A stretch of DNA of 64,000 nucleotides from Podospora bellae-mahoneyi (GCF_035222275.1 NC_085883.1:806001-870000), one strand, 5' to 3'. Shown: positions 10,276 to 23,600, numbered from the stretch's first letter. Program-made: numbers and translations. The notes: generated by a model not told the origin, from the letters alone.

Positions 10276-13200
10276 CTACTCTTCCTCTTTCTCGTCACCG
10301 TCATCCCCATCGATTCTATCTTCTCCCTCATCATCCCCTTGACTGCCCTCCTCCTCCTCTTCCTCCTCCTGCTCGCCCTTCCAAACAAACTCCCTCCCAG
10401 GCCCTCCAAAGTTAACCTCAAACTGCACAAACCCCCCAAACCCAACAATAGGAAACAACCTCCCCGACACGTCTCCATCCTCATCATCATACACACCCAC
10501 TTTGACCCCGTTCTTCGTAGCCCACATCTCCCTCTGGGCCAAATCAACCCCAACACCAATCACATCACCCACCTCCCCATAAGCCATCCCAATAAAATTC
10601 GTCCCCGACCCATCAGAAGCATAAATCTCCCCAGCCCGCGAGTTGTAAGCCCACGACTTGGCGTTCGGGTTGACGTCACTCTCCATGACGGTCTCACCAG
10701 GGAACTTCACACCCGCCGCCCCGACAGAACTGAATCCAAGTGCCACCAGTGGCTTCGGTGGCCTAGCCTTGTGCCAAAGCAGAGTTTCCGACTCTGGGAG
10801 AGAAGGAGTGTCCTTGATGGTGATCTCGTAATAGTAACGATCCAACCCCGGAGGAAGGGGCTTGTCGGCCGAAACGGACACCTCCTTCGCGGAGAGGTGT
10901 CGTATCGTAATACCATCCTCTCCTACGCTCTTGGCGCCGATGGCAGTGGCGCCAGGTAAAGAGGTCGACCACCGAAATGGCAGGTTCTTCACCCAGGTGT
11001 TCTGCTCCTGGAGAAACTCTTCCGCTTCCTCGCTTCCCGAATTGCGCACCAGCTCGATGGGCCGCCAGCCGAATTGGTCTGGGCGGCTAAAGTCTGCGTT
11101 GAGGGACCAGAGTTGCTTGAGGAGCTTGACGCTTCCGTTGGCGGCACAGGTCGCGATCAAGGAGGAGTCTTGAATCGCGGCGGTGGGATCGGCCGAGATG
11201 AGGAGGGCGATCGTGTCCTCGAAGGCGGGAGTGTGGACTACTGCCCACTGTTCGTAAGCCAACACGAGAGCAGTTCGAGAGGAGGTGTCCTTGATAGAGG
11301 CGTCCGCTTTTGCCTCCAACAGCAAGCGGACGCACTCGACGTGGCCTCCCAGGGCAGCACGGTGCAGAGCCGTCATTCCCTTCTTTTCGTCCTTGACGTC
11401 GATGGCAAGAGCGGCAGCGTCGTCGCGCTCAATGGATACCTGAATCATCTTTGACACAATGTCATCAAACCCGCGAGATGCCGCTTGTCGAAGGGCAGTT
11501 CTGCCGCTACGTCCAGCCTTGTTGATGTCCGCAAGGGGAATGTCACGCTGCACAAGCGCGTCGAGAATCAGGGACGCAGTCTTGTGGCTCCCTTCTAGTT
11601 TCCCCAGAAGGGCAATGAAAAAAGGTGTCCAGCCATGGACGTCGACGATGTTCACGTCACAGCCATGCTCAACAAGCAGTTTGGCAATATCTGTTGCTCC
11701 TCTTCGGCACGCCAGATGCAAAGAAGTCCTCTTGAGCGTGTCGGTAAATTCGGGATCAGCACCATGCTCAAGCAGTAAGCGGGCGGCATCAATATGCAAG
11801 CTGGCAATGGCTTCTTGCAAAGCAGTTGTCCCTTGAATATCCGTGTCATCGATCTCGACAACACCCTCACGTAGAAGAATCTCCATGTTCTTAACCTGAC
11901 CCTGCGTTGCGAGCATCTGCAGAGGACGGGCCGAGGTAAGGTTCTCGGCGTTGATGTCAGCCTTGTGTCTAATGAAAGCAAGCAAAAGATCTTCGGGTGC
12001 TGCAGTCCTGAAAGCAAGCAGAATGTGGAACGCGGTGAGTTTTAGCACTCCTTCAGGGGCGTCAATCTCTGCGCCATGCTCCAACAGGGCAGCCAGCACT
12101 GCTGGGTCTGCTCCCTCTCGGGCAAACAGATGTAGCGGTGTCCAGCCGTAGGGTTCGTTCCTGATGCGAGCATCAGCGCCATGTTGAAGCAACAACTGGA
12201 CGCCCTCAAGCTGCTGGTCATTTCTGATCCAGTAGTGAAAAGCGTTGAACCCCCATTTGGATTTCGAATTTGGGTCTGCGCCCTTCTCGAGCAGAAGTTC
12301 CATCATCTCCAACCTATTCCCAACTGAAGCTGCCACCTGGACTGGGGTGAAACCATTGCAGACTTCGTTGACATCGGCACCAGCCTCAAGTAAACGCTCG
12401 GCCCAGCTTGTCAGCCCAAGATAGGCAGCAACATGCAGCGGCTTGTGAGAGCCGCTGGCAAGAGTGTACTTGCGTTCCTCTGGCGGATTCGAGGTCGGCT
12501 GGCTCGTTTGCCAAGCAAAAAAGAGATCAGTTTTGGACGAAAAGGCGTCGAGTTCTGTCATCAGCTGGGACCACAGGCTGCTGTCAGTCCTCTCCTCCGG
12601 TGAAAACAGCTCCTCAGCCTTGCGAACATGGTATGCCCAGTTGAGAAGCTCGTATCTCAAGTGGTGCGTAGGTTCCGTCTCAGAAGATGAGTCGCTGTCT
12701 TCTTCGTCTTCCCAGGAGTTGAAATGCTCACGATCGAAGAGACTGGGATCAACAACATCTTCCTCGTCATCGGAATTCTCCAACGGCAGCACCATTTTCT
12801 CAGTCAGCATATGTTGTGGGGGCAGAGCCTCCATTTGAAAATCTGGAACCTTGGACTCCGGAATGCTTGACAAGCCAGCGTGTTTCTGGAACAGAGGGTG
12901 GTTGAGATGTCGCAGACAAGCCAGAGCCAGCTGCAAATGCCCTTCGCGAGCGTCGATCTTCAGAGCCTTGTGCATGGCATCACTCGTTTTGCACTTTGCG
13001 CAGAGTTCGGTGGCTTCCAGTTCGTTATCCGCTTCAGCAGTCGCCCCGTTAGAGCTGAAAAAGAAATCCTCGATATCGTCAAGCTCTCCGATGGGCGCAT
13101 GAACCATGAACCTGCCCTCGACAGAGCTGAGTTTCAGAATGCCTTCCACTGCCTGCAGGAGCTGTTCCCTTTCCAGACTTGAAATGTGCTCAAAGGCGAG

Positions 13201-15293
13201 GTCATCCTCTGTGTTGTCGCTGGAGATATCACCCACGGGGTTGGTGTAAGTACCCTGAAAGTCGTCCATGACTTCTCGTGCTGAGATTTGGTTGTCTTTG
13301 GCGAGCACAACCCACGTGAGGGCAGTCTTGAGAAGACCGATGTAGTTGGGCTTTAGGTTGCGTAGGGCCTTGGAATACACATCCCCCAGACCACCCGGGA
13401 GCTCCAGAAGCCGTTTAGAGAGCGGTCGCTGGAATGGTTCCTTCATAAACGGGATGGCAGTCTTGACAAGATACGAGAACTTGGACTGCGCCTTGTCCAG
13501 GATAGCAACCGTAGCCTCCTCGCGTTCCTTGGAGGTGAGGCCTGGGATGTTGTCGAGTTCATTCGCCAGGAACGCTCGAAGATCTTTCCCATTGCCTTCG
13601 CCAACATCAATGATCAACTGGTTGGGAAACTCCTCGTCATGCTGATAGTCGTTCTGAAACGTTGTGGGAGAGCTGCACCCAACAAGAATGAGAATGTGAT
13701 TCTTGACCAATTCGTCGACTTGGCCCCGAAGAGAACGAAGTTCCCGAAGGAGCGTTCGCTGGTGTTGACCCTCGAGGGTCGACTTGCTGATTCCATCAAC
13801 CACCACGACCACATCTCTTTGCAAAAGACGGACCAGCTTGCAAAACCCTCCAACGAACTGCGGAAACTCGGACAGGCGCTCTCTCTCGTGGGGCTGGGCA
13901 TTTTGCAAGTTTGCTTTTGCGGCCTTGAACACTGCAGTGCAGCTCTCCAGAAGACTCGCGTTCTTTGTCTCCAGGGCCAACTCATAGAGCTGAGAAAGCA
14001 GTGTGTGCAGAACCGTCTCAGCTGTGATGACTTGATCTTTGCCTTCCTTGGCGTCAGGATTGCAGGTGACGTAAAGGTAGGCGGTATCCGGGTTCCATGC
14101 ATCCTCCTCGTCCTCGTCATCATCACCCTGGCCTGGGAGGAACTGTCTGACAATGGACGCCATGACATAGGATTTTCCAGTTCCTTCTTCGCCCGTAATG
14201 CACAACATCTCACACTCGTCCGACTGCTCCCACGTCTCATAGTCCAGCTCCTCGAAGACCCAGCTGCAAGTGCCTTCAGGCATCGCAACAAGCGCATCAA
14301 TGGTGTCACCCAAAACTCTCCGACACCCTTCTAGCGGTTGCAGCGCTTCCTGGTATGCCTTGTAGTCTTCCAGGGCAAAGTCCCACGGAGACTTGCGCTT
14401 GGTATTGCTGGCCAGCTCGTCCATTTTCTGGGTAATCATGTCAATCTTGTGGTGGAAGGTCTCGAACTGCTTGATAGAGCTGGCAATATCGGCCACAACT
14501 GACGACACACCCTGGAGCTGGGTAAGAGTCTTGTCTTGGAAGGCACCCTGGCTGCCCTCGAGGATTTTCTTTTTGAGGATAGCAATTGTCTCGCGCTTTT
14601 CCTCGAATTTGATCTATGGATAGGGTTAGTGGCCGATTCTATAACACAGTCCTTGGCGCTGGTCGAACCTACCTTGTTAGCCCCGAAAAAGTCTTTGAGG
14701 CCATGCTTGAGCCGAGCAAACGACCCAGCCGTGATATGACGCTTCACAGCAAACGAAAAGTCGAGGACGGCCACGTAGGTTTCCGTCACATCCTGGAACA
14801 GCTTCTCCACCAGCGGACTGGGCTTCCAGTCGGGCTTTTTGCCGCGTTCATCGTAGAGTCGGTCGTAATGACGAACGATGATCATAATCTCACTGATATC
14901 GCTGAGGGCCGTGCCAAAAAACTTGTAAAGCTCGTAGTTGCTGTGGATGGCTGTCAGGGTTAGCTTGACGGCGTACCAGGCCAGCCCGACGCTTTCTGGA
15001 GCCCCTTCCGTCAGGTAGTCTCCGGCCGTGATGAAGTTCTCGATGTTCTCCATGATATTGGTGATCCACGATTCTGGAATTTCCACATCGGCCAGCTTCT
15101 TATTGCCATACTTCTTGCCAGTAGCTGCTTGCAACTGCTGGGCGGCTTCCTTGGCGTCTTCTGGTCCGGCATATTCACGCAGGAACTCATTGAGGACGGC
15201 CACCTCCTTTGGATCGGTATAACGCTCGTGCTTCAACTTTTTGAACCGGTCAAAAGCCTCATCGTAGAGACTGCGATGGGGTGGCGAACCCAT
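10276..15293 (-). CDS. NLR-type protein: Goodbye-like, NACHT, ankyrin repeats, SPRY
   Basis: A STAND ATPase of the fungal NLR class, presumably a cytosolic ligand-triggered switch in non-self recognition or cell death. Exon 1 is 15293-14673 and exon 2 is 14613-10276, split by a 59-nt intron (GTAGGT...CCATAG). The product has 1,652 residues. Residues 1-210 resemble the fungal STAND N-terminal Goodbye domain (helical; GLAWYAVKLTLTAIHSNYEL). The nucleotide-binding core has a P-loop GEEGTGKS at about 348-355, a hydrophobic Walker B strand ending VVVVVDG, and a sensor-like strand ILVGCSS. Roughly ten or more ankyrin repeats span about 930-1400, for example TPVQVAASVGN and LLLEKGADPN. A SPRY domain (about 1445-1612) carries YYYEITI, ALGFSS and SWAYNSRAGEIYASDG. 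The C-terminus is a run of Asp/Glu. The frame looks fully intact. Confidence 0.92.
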
Positions 15294-16560
15294 GATGACA
15301 CCTTAATGATCGTCAGCTTACACCTATTTAAAAAGAAAATAGGCCTCAAAAGATAGCCATAGGCCTATAGACTATATTTGACGTGTGGCTCAAAATATGG
15401 TGTGCGTTGACTTACTTTTGCGGTGCCAATTGTATTGTCCACAACGTGGGCGACCGAAGAAAGCGGGAGAGAGTAAGAGCGTGGTGGAGTTGGAGACGGG
15501 TATCGACGAGCTGGAAGCAGAGACTGCTCAGGTCAGGGTGAGGTCTGAAGAACTTAACCAGGAAAGCAGTTAGTTGTGATACCTGGAATGCCGAAGATGT
15601 GTGATCGACTTACTTCCTGACATGCAGCTGACAAATCACCGTCGGGGATTTGAGGAGTCTCGTTGATTCCACACGTCGAAGGGATGGGCGTGACGGGCTT
15701 CGAGGTTCCTGACGGAGGATACTGATCTGACGACGTGGTTTGGAGGAGTGGGCATGATTATAGCTACTGGAAGAATGGTCGTCAGATTTAAGTCTCCCAA
15801 GCCCTGTCTGTCCCTGGCTCCTGTGTGGCCCCATGTTTACGGTGCGATAGGGATGAAGCAGAACGGCGCGGGGTCGTAGCGGGGTAGTGGGCATCATTGT
15901 GTGTGATTTGGAGATCTGCAAGTCAGAGAGATGAAAGAAGGGATTCGCTGCTTCGTTTCATCGAGGTCCACTGAAGTCGCTGGTCTCATCTCGTCGGGCA
16001 GACACGCTAAGGTCAGCAAGCATGTTAGGTAAGCACCAGCTGAGAAATGGACGCTTCTGATTGGTTAATTGTGGGGCGAGAGCTTAAACTGCTGCCTTTA
16101 ACTCCGCATGTCAGATTTTGGTGTCACTCTCATGTTACGCACTTTTACATCCATACCACTGGCCCATCCATGTAGTACGCTGACCACCGAGAATCGTGAT
16201 GCATCTGACATGGCCCCCAAGAGTCGCGATCGGGCAGAGCTTACACTGCAGTCATATTACAACATAATCCCTGATCGCGGACAGTGATACTGGTTTTCGA
16301 TCAAGAATTTATGCTAGGTACTCACTTCCGCTTTTCGTTTTCAGCTGTAGGCCTCCTATCTAGGATCACAGTCCGTGCTGATTTCTGAGGACTCAATACC
16401 TTGCAGTAGAGAATGAGAACTGTGGAAGCATTCAAGTCTCTTGAAAGATACCTCGGTATCGTAGGGTGCGTATTTATATTGTGCCGGTACCTGATGTTGA
16501 GCTTACTCTACAACCAAGTAGTTCTCATTCTACCTTGCCCTTTCCCTTCCTCTCATCCAT
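15294..16560. other. Intergenic region between the NLR and the xylanase
   Basis: About 1.27 kb upstream of the NLR and downstream of the xylanase. A frame at 15610-15921 on the minus strand encodes a basic 103-residue peptide with no recognisable domain and is more likely 5' leader. Nothing else is supported. Confidence 0.45.
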
Positions 16561-17604
16561 TTACTGCGACAGGAACTGCACAATGGCGTTGTAGTTGGCC
16601 TTGGCGTTGTAGTTGCTGTCGAACAGGAGAGGGTTGCCCTGAGGGCGCCACGAATCCTGGTCACGGACACCCCAGACGGTAATGGAACGGCACTTGGGCT
16701 CCTCCAAGCAGCCACGGGTCACGGCGACGTAGTCGTTGCTGTTGTTGTTCTGGATGTCGAGCTCGGTAACGGCGACCTCCTTGACGCTGGTGGCAGCGAG
16801 AACCTTGATGGTCTGGGCAAGACCATTGCCCTGGCCGGACTGAAGATGGCCCTGAGTACCGATACCGTCGATGGGGATACCCTGAGACAGCCATTTGTTG
16901 ACGTTGGCAACCATGCCCCGGGTGACCTTGGCGTAGTTGGGCTGGTCGAGGTTGTAGTCGTTGATGTAGAGCTTGGCCGAGGGGTCGGTCTCGCGAGCGG
17001 CGTCGAAGGCAATCTTGACGAAGCTCTCGCCAAGGACACGAGAGAAGACGCTGTTGCGGAGCGAGCCATCCTCGTTGAACATCTCGTTGATCACATCCTA
17101 TCGAGTTGTGTCAGCTCTCCAGTTTCCTTGTTCGCACCATGATCACAACACATGACATACCCAGTGGTAGATCTTGCCCTTGTAGCGGCCACCGACGGTG
17201 CGGATGTGCTCCTGGATCACACGCGTGAGCTGGTCACGGTTGTTGATCTGGTTGACCCAGCCGGCGAGCTGAGAGTGCCAGACAAAGGTGTGGCCACGGA
17301 TGGTCTTGTTGCGCTCGGTGGCCCAGTTGACGAGGTAGTCAGCCTGGCCCCAGTTGTACTGGCCCTGGCGGGGGTTGAGACTCTCCCACTTCATGCTGTT
17401 CTCGGGAGTGACCTGACCGAAGTTGGCCTCGATAATGGCGGCGTTCCGGCCAGCCTGAAGACGGCCCTGATCGGTGGCAGTGCCATAGAACTCCTTGCCC
17501 TTGGCCTTGAAGAGCGCGTCGATGCTCTGGGAAGCCTGACGGTGCTCGACGGTGGGAGCCGCTGACACCAACGGTGCCAACAGAAGCATAAGACTGGCCT
17601 TCAT
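16561..17604 (-). CDS. Secreted GH10 endo-beta-1,4-xylanase
   Basis: Hydrolyses internal beta-1,4 links of xylan outside the cell with retention of configuration. Two exons, 17604-17161 and 17097-16561, separated by a 63-nt phase-0 intron (GTATGT...CGATAG), give 326 residues. The start at 17604 gives a signal peptide ([15 protein letters not shown]); an upstream in-frame region is leader. GH10 landmarks are present: [12 protein letters not shown], the [12 protein letters not shown] substrate strand, WDVINE with acid/base E153, [15 protein letters not shown], and the nucleophile E260 in VTELDIQ, followed by [12 protein letters not shown]. The intron falls between the Trp and Asp of the acid/base motif. 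There is no cellulose-binding module and no linker, so this is a compact single-domain enzyme. Confidence 0.96.
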
Positions 17605-17682
17605 CTTTGACGGTGGGTGAGACTCGGCTGGGATGACTGAGTAGCTGAAAAAGAAGCGGTTAGGTTGGAAGGGCCAGCCTTC

Positions 17683-17688
17683 TATATA
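17683..17688 (-). promoter_or_regulatory. TATA box of the xylanase gene
   Basis: TATATA lies about 80 nt upstream of the xylanase start codon, a normal distance for a highly expressed fungal secreted-enzyme gene. Confidence 0.55.
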
Positions 17689-18002
17689 CCTAGTCTCAGA
17701 TTCCATGATGGCTGCTCGGGATTACCCACGCATCTCCACCCTTGGGTCCCACTGTTCCGATTCGATGTATCCTCTGTCGACTACATGATATCGTTCTCGG
17801 CCAACCATGCTCCATCAGTCCAAGACGTACCTGAAGATCACAGGCCATGCTCCCCGATCTTCACCCACGCCTTCCCCTTCCATGCAACCAGGATTCTCCT
17901 TCCGCACAGGAGCAAAAAAGCCCTGAATGCCATTTTGCGGGGCCCCACGACGCAGTGCAACACGATCTCGGTCGGGCATTTTTGCTCCCCCTAACTCCCA
18001 TC

Positions 18003-18009
18003 TTTAGCC
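18003..18009 (-). promoter_or_regulatory. Candidate XlnR/XLR-1 binding site (GGCTAAA)
   Basis: The plus strand reads TTTAGCC, i.e. GGCTAAA on the gene strand, about 400 nt upstream of the GH10 start. GGCTAA(A) is the known recognition sequence of the xylanolytic activator XlnR/XLR-1. A GCGGGG at 17937-17942 fits the SYGGRG motif of the carbon repressor CreA/CRE-1. Together they suggest xylan induction and glucose repression, but single short motifs can occur by chance. Confidence 0.4.
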
Positions 18010-20006
18010 GCGTTGCTGAACGGAACGGTTAAAGGGCCCAGGTGCGGCTTCGACTCCTTTTTGCCATATTCAAGACAATATTGATCCCTGCTGGCCGTGG
18101 ACCCCAGAACCCCGTGCCAACTGCAAGATGCGCGCGAATGACGCTCCCCAGAAAATCTACGGCCGCTCCCAATTGGTGGTAAAATGCGGCGAAAGCCACG
18201 CGAACGACATCTGCCGGATGGGCGTCTCCGCGACATCATCACAGGGGATCGCTGGGCAATTACGGACAGCAGCGGTTAAGTGCTCTCCGTTGCTCTCCAA
18301 AACCCATGTAGCGCGTGGCTTATGGTTCATTTGACAGCCTGCATTCTGTCTTCTCCAACAGCCCGCCTTACACACAGCCATGTTCGTCATCCCTTCAACC
18401 TTTGTCGTATAACTGCCAATATCCCCAAACGATCCCGATTCGCCGGGATGCAACAGAGGTGAGAATCCCATGGCAGGTGAGCTGAGGGGAAGGGCATACA
18501 GGATGCTATTTGTTCCTGGACACCCGGTGATGTGCTTTACAGAGACTTGCTGTCCTGGAAATCGGGCGACTCCAGGGGCAAACACTCAAAACGACGGGAG
18601 TTTCAATCTAAACAAAGGAAATAGCAATCTCGAGCACGACGGGTTGTTCTGTCCTAAAAGTAGAATTGGTGCCGATTTCCCGGGCGGTTCTAATATGGCT
18701 TAAGGCAGGCCGCGTTGCCAAAATCAACCACTCCTCGATACCTAGTTGATATCTTGACTTGGAGACCTCAGAGGGATTCTGAGGTATACAAAGAGGTTGC
18801 CCCCCACCCCCCCAATCATTGGTTTAAAGGCTCACAACCAACCAACAGACCAGAAGGCCGTATGGTACAAATCAGCCGCACAGCAGACATAATCCTATGG
18901 CTGATCCTTCAATGTCCAAGCCCACGATTCACATCACAGCGCTTGGATAATTCTGACTGGCATCAACAGTTCATAACCTACCACGTGCCCAAGCTGCTCG
19001 CGCCTAAATTCTTGTACAACTCACACTGCCCCCCAGCAACAATTTCATAGAGTTGCATGGTAACACCAACATACTACCAACAACTAATAGCCACCAGTGT
19101 CACGGTCGTGGGAGATAGGTACCTTGCTAGGTACCCAGCAACAAATAATTTACTATCTCAGCTTTGTCCACAGAACCGCCCCAATCATCTCTTCAAACTC
19201 GCCGATTGCACATCAGGGGCAAATTCCCGCTATAACAAGCCACAATTTCAAAAAAATAACGAGGGCATTATATCAGCTAATCAGAACAGCTCTTAGCTGA
19301 GGGATAACGTTCCGCCTCAAGTAAGGTAGGTACTGTGTGAACGCCGAGCACATGACCGAGGTCTCATGTGCTCTCAGGTCCGCCAAACCACGAAACATTT
19401 TCAACCATAGGTACAAGTTGGTGCCTTGAAACAATGGGTCACTCCGAGAAAGTCAGCATCCTAGATTTGCTCGTTATCCTCTCCCAACTTTTGACTCCAG
19501 CGGTAGGTACCTGAGCCCGGACATACAACCTCTTCTCACCTCATCTTCTCACGCCCGCTACGCGAAATAGCAAGCAAACAAGGCTGCAGCGCCAGATACG
19601 CCTGGGCTGCTGCCCCGATAAAAGATAACAGTACACTCCAGCACGTAGGGATAGATGGATATGCTAGGATGGCGCGGCACCTGCGCTGAGAGCTCCGATA
19701 ATGGTGAATATTATCGACCAGTGCCACGCCGCTCCACGTAACCTACCGGCTGTAGACCGGCAACAAGGCTGTGAACAGACCAAGCCGCAACATGATGGAG
19801 CTCTGGATCGCAACCCCTAAGTTGGGATCCTCGGTTGAGCCGTGTCCGGGGAGGCTGTGATGTCATGATGGAATGAGCGTGAGCGCAGCTGCTAGCGTTG
19901 CTATGGGGACGATGGCATTGAGGTAAAGGATTCGCGGTCCAATGGGTCGGTTCCTCTGAGGAGTATCGCCCGGTTATGGCTCTTCATGTCAGCACCAATC
20001 GATCCA
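18010..20006. other. Gene-poor region upstream of the xylanase
   Basis: About 2 kb with short frames only, none with coding character. Several copies of the short motif TAGGTA/GGTACC occur near 19115, 19130, 19328 and 19504. Confidence 0.45.
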
Positions 20007-20520
20007 TCAAGAAATCGACTGTAGGTGCTCAGTCCTTACACCCAACGCCCTCAAAGGGGCAGCTTCTCGACTATTATACCCAAAAGCAGGCTTCCACTCG
20101 GTCAAAACCTCAGAGGAGTCATCAAGAGCCTGAAACCGCTTCAAGATGGCCTCGTCCACTTCAAACCAGTTGGCCAAATTTTGTCTGTGGCATGTGGCCC
20201 TTGATGCCGTCGTACAATGCTCTTGCGTCGCGTTGATTCGTTCTGATCTCCTTCACCTTCACCATGGGGAATATCAGAACAGTACTCTTTGGCGAAAGCC
20301 GAGCGGTCCGATCGTCCAAGACATATTGCCTGTGTTGGACGCAGTCGGTGTAGTTGCTCAAGCAGTATGTGACCCTTTGCATATGTGATGATTCGAGCAC
20401 GGAGTAACTGGAAAGGTTCGCTGCTGCCGGTGGGGCAGACGCAGTGATTGCTTTTGTTGTCAAGTCAAAGTGTTGAACAATCTCTCGTAGGTCGGTTTGG
20501 CATTTTGGGTTAGGGGGGTC
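20007..20520 (-). pseudogene. Unidentified protein-coding sequence, apparently frame-shifted
   Basis: Two abutting minus-strand frames both look coding. The first (about 20520-20161) is open for 120 residues, with a polar, regular composition (DLREIVQHFDLTTKAITASA; VTYCLSNYTDCVQHRQYVLD). At 20161 it ends just as a second frame one base away becomes sensible (NWFEVDEAILKRFQALDDSS), running to a stop at 20007-20009. No GT-AG intron fits the junction, so a one-base lesion is the simplest reading. A possible first exon (MPSRRYGNFNFLMRPLAPAR) lies near 20590-20652, ending at a GTAGGT donor. I recognise no domain. Coding status is inferred from frame length and composition only. Confidence 0.35.
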
Positions 20521-20660
20521 GATTCATGTTGTTAGGCTGGACATGAAGACTGGCGACAGTACAGGGATGGGATGGGAGACTGAGACCTACTTCGAGCAGG
20601 AGCAAGTGGTCTCATTAAGAAGTTGAAGTTGCCATATCGCCGAGATGGCATCTTGAGTCG

Positions 20661-23600
20661 AAGTGGTTGAGATGAGTTAAAAGTGGTAAAAGTATTTACT
20701 GTGAGGGAACCCGCAGCAAAACGGTTCCATTGACTCACCTACCGTGGAGAGAAAGAGAAGTCAGCTGCTTGCTGTCGAGAAGTTTCAGGCAGATTTCAGC
20801 TGACTCCCTTGAGCATAGCCACAGCAGACAAGGCCGGCCCAAGGGTAACCAATCCCACAACGATCACAACTTCAAATGGGCGGCTGACTGTGGCGCCTGT
20901 TCAGCTTAGTTTGTGATACCTGCCCGCACTTGAGGAAATGCCGGCACAGATTCGCCAAATTATAGATGATCTGCCCAATGTAAACATTTGATGGCTTCAC
21001 TGAATGCTCACTCGGTGATAATGAGGTTGTCCACACTATGGCACCAGCTCTGAATATGCAAAGTTGCTGGCCAAGGTTGGCTCAGACAAAAAGCCAACGT
21101 TGAATGGACACGTCTTCAACAGGTGTCTTACCAGATCTAACACACCACCTTTGATGTTACTTCTTCTACGTCACTTCTGCAAGGGAGCGACTAACACCAG
21201 AAAGACTCTTCACGAATCAAGTAAGGGGCATCTTAACGGTCAGGCCGATGTTAGCCCTGCATACAGAAACCGCCCCTGGGCTACCAAACTTGCTTTTTGT
21301 TCCGTCATTACCAGTTCCGTCTGGTGATAAATGAACATGGCAATTACCAAATGGGTATCTTTCCTGACTGCAGATATGTCTGCAAGATACTCCGCCGGAA
21401 ATATTGTGGCCTGCATATAGCCCCCAAGCATGGAGCTTTACCGCCAGACAACGGACAACCTCGGCCGAGGCATAAGAAAGGATTTCCTCAGGTCAAAGGA
21501 ATGACGAAATAACCACACAACAAGAAGCCATATATTGTCAAATAAGATAAGAGGTCGTCAAAAGTGTCAGTTCTGGTTCCCAGGTGGCCCAGCGAGGCCG
21601 AACCTGGGCCCCACTGCCAAGATATTAAATGCTTAACAGTGGGCCTCAATGACTATTCTGACATGTATCTCCAACTCGTATGAAGATCAGTCGAGACTTG
21701 GGCACCGCTTTACTGGCTCTTGATCACATGAGCACAACAGACAGGCGAGATCTCACCACACATGTATATCTTATAAGGTGTCACGATTTATCTCCTTCTT
21801 GCGGCGAGAGACTCGGTAATCGAGCGGGATACAGACGATGGTGGGCCGCCTCAGCCCTGTTGGTCGGGACGAGGGAACTGTGTCACCCGCGCCACCTCCA
21901 GGGCTGCTGACTCCCAAGAAGTTCAGACGACCCCAAAAACGACTCCTTTTCCTGGGACGGCGACTGATGGAGTTGTCATCACCATCAATGCTGTTTTGTT
22001 GTTTCTGTTCCACCAAGTGCGAGAAGGGCCCGTGCGGCACTCGGAAGGAAGTGGTGGGATGATGTGCATTTATGCGTGATAGCGAGAACCAGCCCATTGA
22101 TATGTCGACTTTTTGAGCCATGACGACACTACTTCAGATAGCTACGAGGTAATGTAAACAGGAACGGAGGTTAAAGGACGGTGAATCCACTGCAAAACGC
22201 CTGTGAGCTCCGGGCCTGGACCGGATCGTCAACGCCCAGACTTTGGGGGGGGGGAGTCGTCGGTAAGAAAGATGCCGGAGGGGCAATGAAACATCAACTT
22301 GGGCTGGGGGATTGACGGATGGTCTGTTGGAACGACTTTGTCAGCGGGCATATTCCGTAAACATCATCAGCCTTGCTCAAATAGAATATAACGGGTTGAG
22401 GTGAGGTGCAACTGCGAGTAGCCGTGTCGGCACTGCATCATCTTGGATGGCGGCTGATGACGCCACAGCATCCAATATTGTCCTGCGGTGGAAGATGCCG
22501 AATGTCAGGCGCGAGCATGAGCATGAAACGAAATGTGTCTGGAGGTTTGTCGAGGGAGCGAGGGCAACTCGAGGGAAACAATGAAGCTGGGGACTTGTCT
22601 CATGGCGATGTCGAGAATGCGACGTTGGCGTGCCATCTGAACAATGTCTAACCAATGTTTCTTCAGCAAGCAACAAACGGCAAACTCGGTGATGATGTTG
22701 TTGTGAAAAGACCAGAAAAACCCCCTTTTCCAGAATGATAGCAGCGACGTACCGTGGGACCTCGAGACTATCAGGCTGAACGGTGAAACAATGGGGTCGG
22801 CCGTTAAGGCAACGGCGGGCGGTACCAAATCACACAACACGAACCGGACTTTGAGATGAGGGGCATTATCATTTGAAAAAAGTCTAGCCAATCACACGTC
22901 GCCGTGGACCCGGTGGGGCATGTTGCCGTGTGGGCTGCTGGCATCGTCCCTGCACCGTACCAACGCCCCTGCGTTGCTTTCTGGGAACCGCTTTTCAGTG
23001 GGAGGGCAGGCAATGGCGAGGCGCCGAGAGAGGCACAGAAGAGACAGAGACACAGGAAGAGCAGCAAGGCCAGGGGGGAGGCAGTCTCCGGTAATTGATT
23101 GATTCTCTCTGACTGGATTCGACAGAAAACAAATAGAATATTAAAAAGACAAAAGGGAACCGTCGCCCTGGGTCCTGGGTTGTTGCTGTGTTGGGCTGAG
23201 AAACGCCCGAGCGCCCCCCTCGTCACCCGCCCCAGTTTGTCTGTTCCAACATGACATCTCCAACATTGACATTTTGTTTTTCTTGATGGTTTATTTGCTG
23301 CTGCACACGAGAGAAACATAGCGTCATGTGTCAGGCAATTCCAACGTTCGTCCACCCACCACCACCTGCACCAACGACGACGACGACACCAGCGACACCA
23401 TCGTGACCGTGACACCCGCCATCTTGTCCTTCCATACCATCCACATCAGAATTCAGAAAACAGAGGCAGAGTTAGCAGTTAGCAGAGTTACCCCTGGTAA
23501 CTAACTGGCGCCGGCTCTGCAAGATTGGACGCTTATTTGGTCGGTGGGGAAATATCGATTGGAAAAGTCACGAATTGGGCTACCCCAGTGACCCCCAGCG

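Noticed and set aside
15610-15921. 103-residue basic minus-strand frame upstream of the NLR
   Set aside because: No domain, no splice context; more likely part of the promoter or leader.
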